Shown here piece after piece: positions 40,720 through 44,666 of a DNA stretch of 44,666 bases. Location of the stretch: contig NZ_JAAMFN010000035.1 of the NCBI RefSeq assembly GCF_013376095.1, positions 1 through 44,666 of the forward strand. Direction: 5' to 3'. Source of the DNA: Arthrobacter sp. SDTb3-6. GTDB lineage: Bacteria > Actinomycetota > Actinomycetes > Actinomycetales > Micrococcaceae. The first letter of the stretch is position 1. Every line of letters begins with the position of its first letter. The position numbers were made by a program, and so were the translations under genes. The notes beneath the pieces were generated by a model, which had not been told where the DNA came from, made no database searches, and worked only from the letters and a program-made list of their open reading frames with translations.

Positions 40720-42237
40720 TCAGCCCAGGACGAAGGGATCCCGGTTCGGGGCCCCGGTGTTTATCCACACGGTTTTGGTCTCGAGATAGTCGCTGATGGC
40801 CTCGCTGCCGTTTTCCCGGCCGACGCCGGAGTCCTTCATGCCGCCGAAGGGTGCCATGAAGCTGACGGTGCGGTAGGCGTTGACCCACACCATGCCGCTG
40901 TCCACGGCGTCGCTCATGCGGAAGGCCCGTTCGATGTTGCTGGTCCAGATGCCGGCGCCGAGCCCGAACCGCGTGCTGTTGGCCAGGCGAACTGCCTCGG
41001 ACTCGTCACGGAACGGGATCACGGCCAGGACGGGTCCGAAGACTTCCTCCTGCGCAATGTCCATCTCAGGTGTCACGCCGGTGAAAATGGTGGGTTCCAC
41101 AAACCAGCCGCCGCTGGGCTGCGTGGCCGGCACCTGGCCGCCGAGCGCCGTCGTCGCCCCCGCCGCAACGGCCTGGTCGATGTGGCCCAGGATCTTCGCC
41201 AATTGCGGCCTGGTTGTCACCGGGCCCACTTGCGTTCCGGGCGACATGGGGTCGCCGATGCGTGCCCGGCGGGCGAGGCGTACAAGCCTGTCCACGAAAT
41301 CATCGTGGATGGATTCCTCGACCAGCAGCCTGGACCCTGCAATGCAGGTCTGGCCGGTGGCGGCGAAAATCCCGGAAACGACACCGTTGACGGCAGCGTC
41401 AAGGTCGGCGTCGGCAAAGACGATGTTGGGCGATTTACCGCCAAGTTCCAGGGTGCACCGCTTCAGCCCGGCCGCGGCCTGGGCCCCGATGAGCCTGCCG
41501 GTTGCGTCCGATCCGGTGAATCCGATCTTGCGCACCAAAGGGTGGTCAACGAGCCGGGCCCCGACGTCGTGCCCGAAACCGGTCACGACGTTGACTACGC
41601 CCGCCGGTACACCCGCCTCCTCAAGAATCCGGACAAATTCCAGGGTGGAGGCCGAGGTGAATTCGGAGGGCTTGATGACGACGGTGCAGCCAGCCGCCAG
41701 GGCGGGGGCCAGCTTCCAGGCCAGTAGCAGCAGGGGCGAGTTCCAGGGCGTGATAATTCCCACCACCCCGACTGGCTGCTTGCGGGTGAAGGCGAAGTAG
41801 CCTTTCTTGTCCAGTGGCAGGACCGAACCTTCGACCTTGTCTGCCAGGCCGCCGTAGTAGCGGAACCACTCGGGGATATAGTCCATTTGGCCGCGCATCT
41901 CGGCCAGCAGCTTGCCATTGTCACGCACCTCGATTTCGGCGAGCCGTGCTGTTTGGGCGGCCAGGGCATCGGCCGCAGTCACCAAGACCTTCCCGCGCTC
42001 GGTGGGCGTCATGCCCGCCCAAGGACCGATGGTGAAGGCCCGGTGGGCGGCGGTCGCGGCAAGGTCGACGTCGGCCGCACCGCCCCATGCGACCCTCGCC
42101 CAGGCCCGGCCGGTCCACGGATTCTCGGAATCCAACCACGTCCCCGTCGTATGTGGGCGGCCGTCAATGTGCATCGGGTAGGAAGCAAGTTCAAGGGCTG
42201 CGCCATCGGCTGTGGCGGACGCCTGGGACTGGCTCAC
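40720..42237 (-). CDS. Aldehyde dehydrogenase, NAD(P)-dependent
   Basis: 505 residues. Catalytic C298 (GQTCIAGSR), general base E264 (LELGGKSP), N166 (PWNSP) and coenzyme K189 (IKPSE) are all present, with FTGSDATGR for the dinucleotide. Full length for the superfamily. The start overlaps the stop of the thiamine diphosphate subunit (ATGA), so the aldehyde formed by that decarboxylase is its likely substrate. The expected product is a carboxylic acid, perhaps a semialdehyde-derived diacid. Confidence 0.92.
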   Translation of the reverse strand: MSQSQASATADGAALELASYPMHIDGRPHTTGTWLDSENPWTGRAWARVAWGGAADVDLAATAAHRAFTIGPWAGMTPTERGKVLVTAADALAAQTARLAEIEVRDNGKLLAEMRGQMDYIPEWFRYYGGLADKVEGSVLPLDKKGYFAFTRKQPVGVVGIITPWNSPLLLLAWKLAPALAAGCTVVIKPSEFTSASTLEFVRILEEAGVPAGVVNVVTGFGHDVGARLVDHPLVRKIGFTGSDATGRLIGAQAAAGLKRCTLELGGKSPNIVFADADLDAAVNGVVSGIFAATGQTCIAGSRLLVEESIHDDFVDRLVRLARRARIGDPMSPGTQVGPVTTRPQLAKILGHIDQAVAAGATTALGGQVPATQPSGGWFVEPTIFTGVTPEMDIAQEEVFGPVLAVIPFRDESEAVRLANSTRFGLGAGIWTSNIERAFRMSDAVDSGMVWVNAYRTVSFMAPFGGMKDSGVGRENGSEAISDYLETKTVWINTGAPNRDPFVLG

Positions 42238-42827
42238 AGCGGTGCCAACCCAAGGTGGGCGCGGAAAGAATTCTTCGCGGCGGCCCCGTCACGCCCGGGC
42301 ATGGCGCGCGGCTGCTCGCCCGTGGCGATGACGGCATGGGCGAACACTGGCCCGGACTGACTCTGTATGTGCTTGGCGAGGTCGTCGACGTCGTCCAGCC
42401 CATTGATGCGCAGCACTACGCCAATGCCGAATCCGGCGGCAATCTCGCCCAGGTTGGCGCCCAGGGAGGTGTGGCTTTGCTGCATGCCGGTCTCCCCAAA
42501 ATGGCCGTTGTCCAACACCACGATGCTCAGATTGGAGGGCCTGCTGGCGGCGACGGTGCCGAGGGAACCGATGCCCATGAGCATTTCGCCGTCGCCCGTG
42601 ATGACCACGACCTGCCGCTCGGGTTGGGCCAGGGCGAGCCCGAGGGCCAGGGGGACTGCCCCTCCCATGGCACCCCAGAGGTGGAAGACACCCGCGCGGT
42701 CCGGGGCTGTTGCGTGGACGTCGTAGGTGGGGTTTCCGAGGCCGGTGACGACGAGTGCCTCGGGCACGGCGGCCAGGAGCGAGGCGACGAGTTCGCGGCG
42801 GTCCAGGTTGCTGGTTGCGGTGTTCAC
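42234..42827 (-). CDS. ThDP-dependent decarboxylase, cofactor-binding subunit
   Basis: 197 residues from GTG 42827, which overlaps the upstream stop (GTGA). ThDP pyrophosphate/Mg motif GDGEMLMGIGSL ... VVLDNGHFGETG is complete. It is like the beta subunit of sulfopyruvate or phosphonopyruvate decarboxylases, where the two ThDP domains are on separate chains. The C-terminal ~25 residues (GEQPRAMPGRDGAAAKNSFRAHLG) are family-like. Decarboxylates a 2-oxo acid to an aldehyde with the partner subunit; the acid is unknown. The frame upstream to 43337 is the antisense or shifted shadow of its partner. Confidence 0.87.
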   Translation of the reverse strand: MNTATSNLDRRELVASLLAAVPEALVVTGLGNPTYDVHATAPDRAGVFHLWGAMGGAVPLALGLALAQPERQVVVITGDGEMLMGIGSLGTVAASRPSNLSIVVLDNGHFGETGMQQSHTSLGANLGEIAAGFGIGVVLRINGLDDVDDLAKHIQSQSGPVFAHAVIATGEQPRAMPGRDGAAAKNSFRAHLGLAPL

Positions 42828-43360
42828 TTGCTGTCCTTCTTCCAGATTTTGCGCCCAATGAGCCTCTGGCCGATGAGCACGGCGACGCGCTCTCCGGCAA
42901 GGAACGCCGCATCTGCGGCTGCCGAAACCGTCTCGGCAACGTCGTCCGGGGTGTCGGCGCGCAGGACGTTGATTCCCATGAGCTTGAGGGCGTCCTCCGT
43001 GGCCCGGCCCATGGGGCCCTGCCACGGGTTGAACTCCGCGTATTCGCCGCGCATGGTGACCAGGGCCAGGAACGGGAAGCGGCAGGAGTCCAGGAGCGAG
43101 AACATGTTCACGCAGTTGCCGACGCCGCTGCTTTGCATCAGCAGGGCCGCGCGCTGGCCGCCCAGCCACGCTCCGGCGACGACGGCAACCCCCTCCTCCT
43201 CCGTTGTCAGGACGACGTCGGTGATGTGGGGGTCGGCGATGGCCTCGCGGATGGCGTGGCTGTGGCCGGCGTCGGGCACGTAGGCAACTTGCTGGACGCC
43301 GCTGGCACGCAGGGCGCCCCAGAGCTCCTGCTGCCAAATGGGTGTTTCTGTGGCGGGCAC
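42824..43360 (-). CDS. ThDP-dependent decarboxylase, PYR-domain subunit
   Basis: 178 residues from GTG 43360, chosen because AAAGGAG lies six bases upstream; ATG 43390 has no ribosome site and sits in the operator region. The catalytic Glu that activates ThDP is in TTEEEGVAVVAGAWLGG; QSSGVGNCVNMFSLL follows as in ComD-type subunits. First gene of the operon with the cofactor subunit, aldehyde dehydrogenase and carrier. Together these would import and process a 2-oxo acid. LysR or the palindrome-binding regulator controls it. Confidence 0.87.
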   Translation of the reverse strand: MPATETPIWQQELWGALRASGVQQVAYVPDAGHSHAIREAIADPHITDVVLTTEEEGVAVVAGAWLGGQRAALLMQSSGVGNCVNMFSLLDSCRFPFLALVTMRGEYAEFNPWQGPMGRATEDALKLMGINVLRADTPDDVAETVSAAADAAFLAGERVAVLIGQRLIGRKIWKKDSK

Positions 43361-43394
43361 GTGTGTCTCCTTTGATGTGATGAACGTCATCTAT

Positions 43395-43425
43395 TATTTG
43401 AATTGATTTAAAATCAAATCAAATA
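43395..43425. promoter_or_regulatory. 31-bp near-perfect palindrome before decarboxylase operon
   Basis: Arms TATTTGAATTGATTT (43395-43409) and AAATCAAATCAAATA (43411-43425) around a single A; one mismatch in 15. AATCAAAT also gives direct ATCAAA repeats. It is 35 bases upstream of the operon start, overlapping the promoter, in otherwise GC-rich DNA. A strong operator candidate for a dimeric regulator. Confidence 0.65.
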
Positions 43426-43494
43426 GTATTTTCTGATGTCACTATCAGGGCAGGGGATGGCTGCAGTGCAGAAGGCTCCGCGAATATCGGGTTT

Positions 43495-44427
43495 TTAGGC
43501 GGAGGGGAGGCGTCCCGAGGGCCAGTCCCCGGCCTCCACGAGATTGCCGGCAAGTACGGCAACAATCGCCGTTACCGCCGTGACAGCCTGACGTGTGGCG
43601 GCGTCCCTGGCGGTGGCAAGGATGATGGAACGTTCGATGACGGGCACTTCCAGGGGTGCCGCTTCGATCCGGCCCTCTGCGAGGTCGGAGACCAGGCAGC
43701 ATGCGGGGAGCGCGGACCAGAATCCGCCAGACATGGCGAGGCGCTTTTGGACGTCCATGGAGTCCGTTTCGACGGCAGGCTCCAGTTCCAGATTTTCGGC
43801 GGCAGCCGCAGCGTTGAGGAGCGTGCGGATGCCTTGGCCCGTGGCTGGCAGAACCATGGCATGACGGGTGAGCTCGGCCAGGGGGACCGCATCCCTGAGG
43901 GCCAGGCCTGAACCCTTGGCGGCCACGGCCCAAAGCTTTTCCGACAGCAAGGGGCGGGTATTGAGCGTTGGGCTGCCTTGGGCTTCATAGAGCAGGGCCG
44001 CGTCGACTTCACCGCGGTCAAGGTGCTGTTGCAAGTCGCCAGAGTAGCCCACCTGAAGTCGCAACTTGATGCCAGGATGCTGGGTCGCGACCTCTTCGAC
44101 GAGAGGGACGGCCAATAATTCCGTGGTGCTTGGCAACAGGCCCATGGTCACGAGTCCGCGGATGGATCCGAGGCTTGGACCGACCTCGGCCTTGGCGCGG
44201 GCCACGTCGTGGAGGACGCGGCGGGCATGTTTGACCATTTCCTTACCCGCTTCTGTCGGCTGCATGCCGTGCCGGTTGCGTTCGAAGAGCGTGACGCCCA
44301 GTTCCTGTTCGAGGAGGCGGATTTGCCGCGTGACGGCGGGTTGGACCAAGTGAAGGATTTCCGCCGCACGGGTCACGCTGCGAGTTTCGGATACCGTCAC
44401 GATGGCCAGAAGCTGCTTGAGATCCAT
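43495..44427 (-). CDS. LysR-family transcriptional regulator
   Basis: 310 residues from ATG 44427, with AGGAC upstream; the frame is open to 44460. LysR HTH: AIVTVSETRSVTRAAEILHLVQPAVTRQIRLLEQELGVTLFERNRHGMQPTEAG. The C-terminal effector-binding domain starts at about 90 (GLVTMGLLPSTTELL). It is upstream of, and on the same strand as, the decarboxylase operon, and divergent from a second LysR. A typical regulator of carboxylate degradation; whether it acts on the palindrome at 43395 is not clear. Confidence 0.9.
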   Translation of the reverse strand: MDLKQLLAIVTVSETRSVTRAAEILHLVQPAVTRQIRLLEQELGVTLFERNRHGMQPTEAGKEMVKHARRVLHDVARAKAEVGPSLGSIRGLVTMGLLPSTTELLAVPLVEEVATQHPGIKLRLQVGYSGDLQQHLDRGEVDAALLYEAQGSPTLNTRPLLSEKLWAVAAKGSGLALRDAVPLAELTRHAMVLPATGQGIRTLLNAAAAAENLELEPAVETDSMDVQKRLAMSGGFWSALPACCLVSDLAEGRIEAAPLEVPVIERSIILATARDAATRQAVTAVTAIVAVLAGNLVEAGDWPSGRLPSA

Positions 44428-44598
44428 CAGGTCCTGTCCTAGGGTGTCGGGCTTGTTCAAATACTATGGGGCAAACCACATCATCACGCGGCTGGGCCAG
44501 TGTCCAACCGGTTTCACGTGTCCCCGGTGCCCAGAGAAAGTCCACGGCTGAGGAGACGGATATACAGTGGGCAGTGTCGGAAAGTAAGGACAGTGACG

Positions 44599-44666
44599 AT
44601 GCCCACACGTGTTAGCTTTGCCAATCTTGAGACTTTCCTGGCGGTTGTCCGCAGCCCGACGATCAG
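44599..44666 (+). CDS. LysR-family regulator, N-terminal fragment (partial)
   Basis: Only the first 22 codons are in the window. MPTRVSFANLETFLAVVRSPTI fits the start of a LysR HTH (FxNLETFLAVVExxSIxxAA). AAGGA lies nine bases before the ATG. It is divergent from the LysR at 44427, with about 170 bases between the two starts. Confidence 0.65.
   Translation, partial: MPTRVSFANLETFLAVVRSPTI

Overview
The window is high-GC DNA whose gene content and codon use fit an actinobacterium, most likely Arthrobacter or a relative in the Micrococcaceae. This is inferred from GTG/TTG starts, four-base ATGA gene overlaps, DUF4192 and MAB_1171c-type proteins, and many CaiB, IclR and polar amino acid ABC genes. 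No rRNA or tRNA gene was seen. The window reads as an accessory catabolic region with a defence island set into it.

Left catabolic block (1-11352). It holds the end of an MFS carrier, an RraA-type aldolase, a gene-poor stretch with a decayed tandem repeat (1058-2819), and a tight set of a CaiB CoA-transferase, an HMG-CoA-lyase-like enzyme and a D-2-hydroxyacid dehydrogenase. Two divergent paralogous IclR regulators and a complete polar amino acid ABC transporter follow (ATPase, binding lipoprotein, two permeases). Similar TTACATTGTGA-type sites lie before the CoA-transferase and before the transporter, suggesting one IclR-type regulon.

Central island (about 11.4-26.7 kb). A four-gene minus-strand cassette (SRPBCC protein, ImmA/IrrE-type zinc peptidase, MAB_1171c-like membrane protein, DUF4192 protein) occurs twice, at 11906-15188 and 23021-26325, as diverged direct copies. 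Between them lie an AlbA_2 (Schlafen-type) protein, an unknown protein with 29-residue C-terminal repeats, and two adjacent overlapping reverse transcriptases in conspicuously AT-richer DNA. This RT pair looks like a type 3 defence-associated reverse transcriptase system (DRT3). Just after the second RT is a highly structured, gene-free stretch with an ACACACACA run and a 19-bp stem-loop, a good candidate for the DRT3 non-coding RNA that templates poly(GT).

Right catabolic block (26.7-44.7 kb). First comes a second RraA aldolase, amino acid ABC transporter, aminotransferase and TetR set, which could import an amino acid, transaminate it and split the oxo acid. Next is a CoA-dependent dicarboxylate set: acyl-CoA dehydrogenase and hydrolase on one strand, and MaoC hydratase, CitE-like lyase, CaiB CoA-transferase and GntR on the other. 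After two decayed genes (a TAXI-type binding protein and a histidine kinase) come an MHS-type carrier, an aldehyde dehydrogenase and a two-subunit thiamine-diphosphate decarboxylase, with LysR regulators at the right end. Together these could take a 2-oxo diacid through decarboxylation, oxidation, CoA activation, dehydrogenation, hydration and cleavage to central metabolites. That pathway is inference from gene families.
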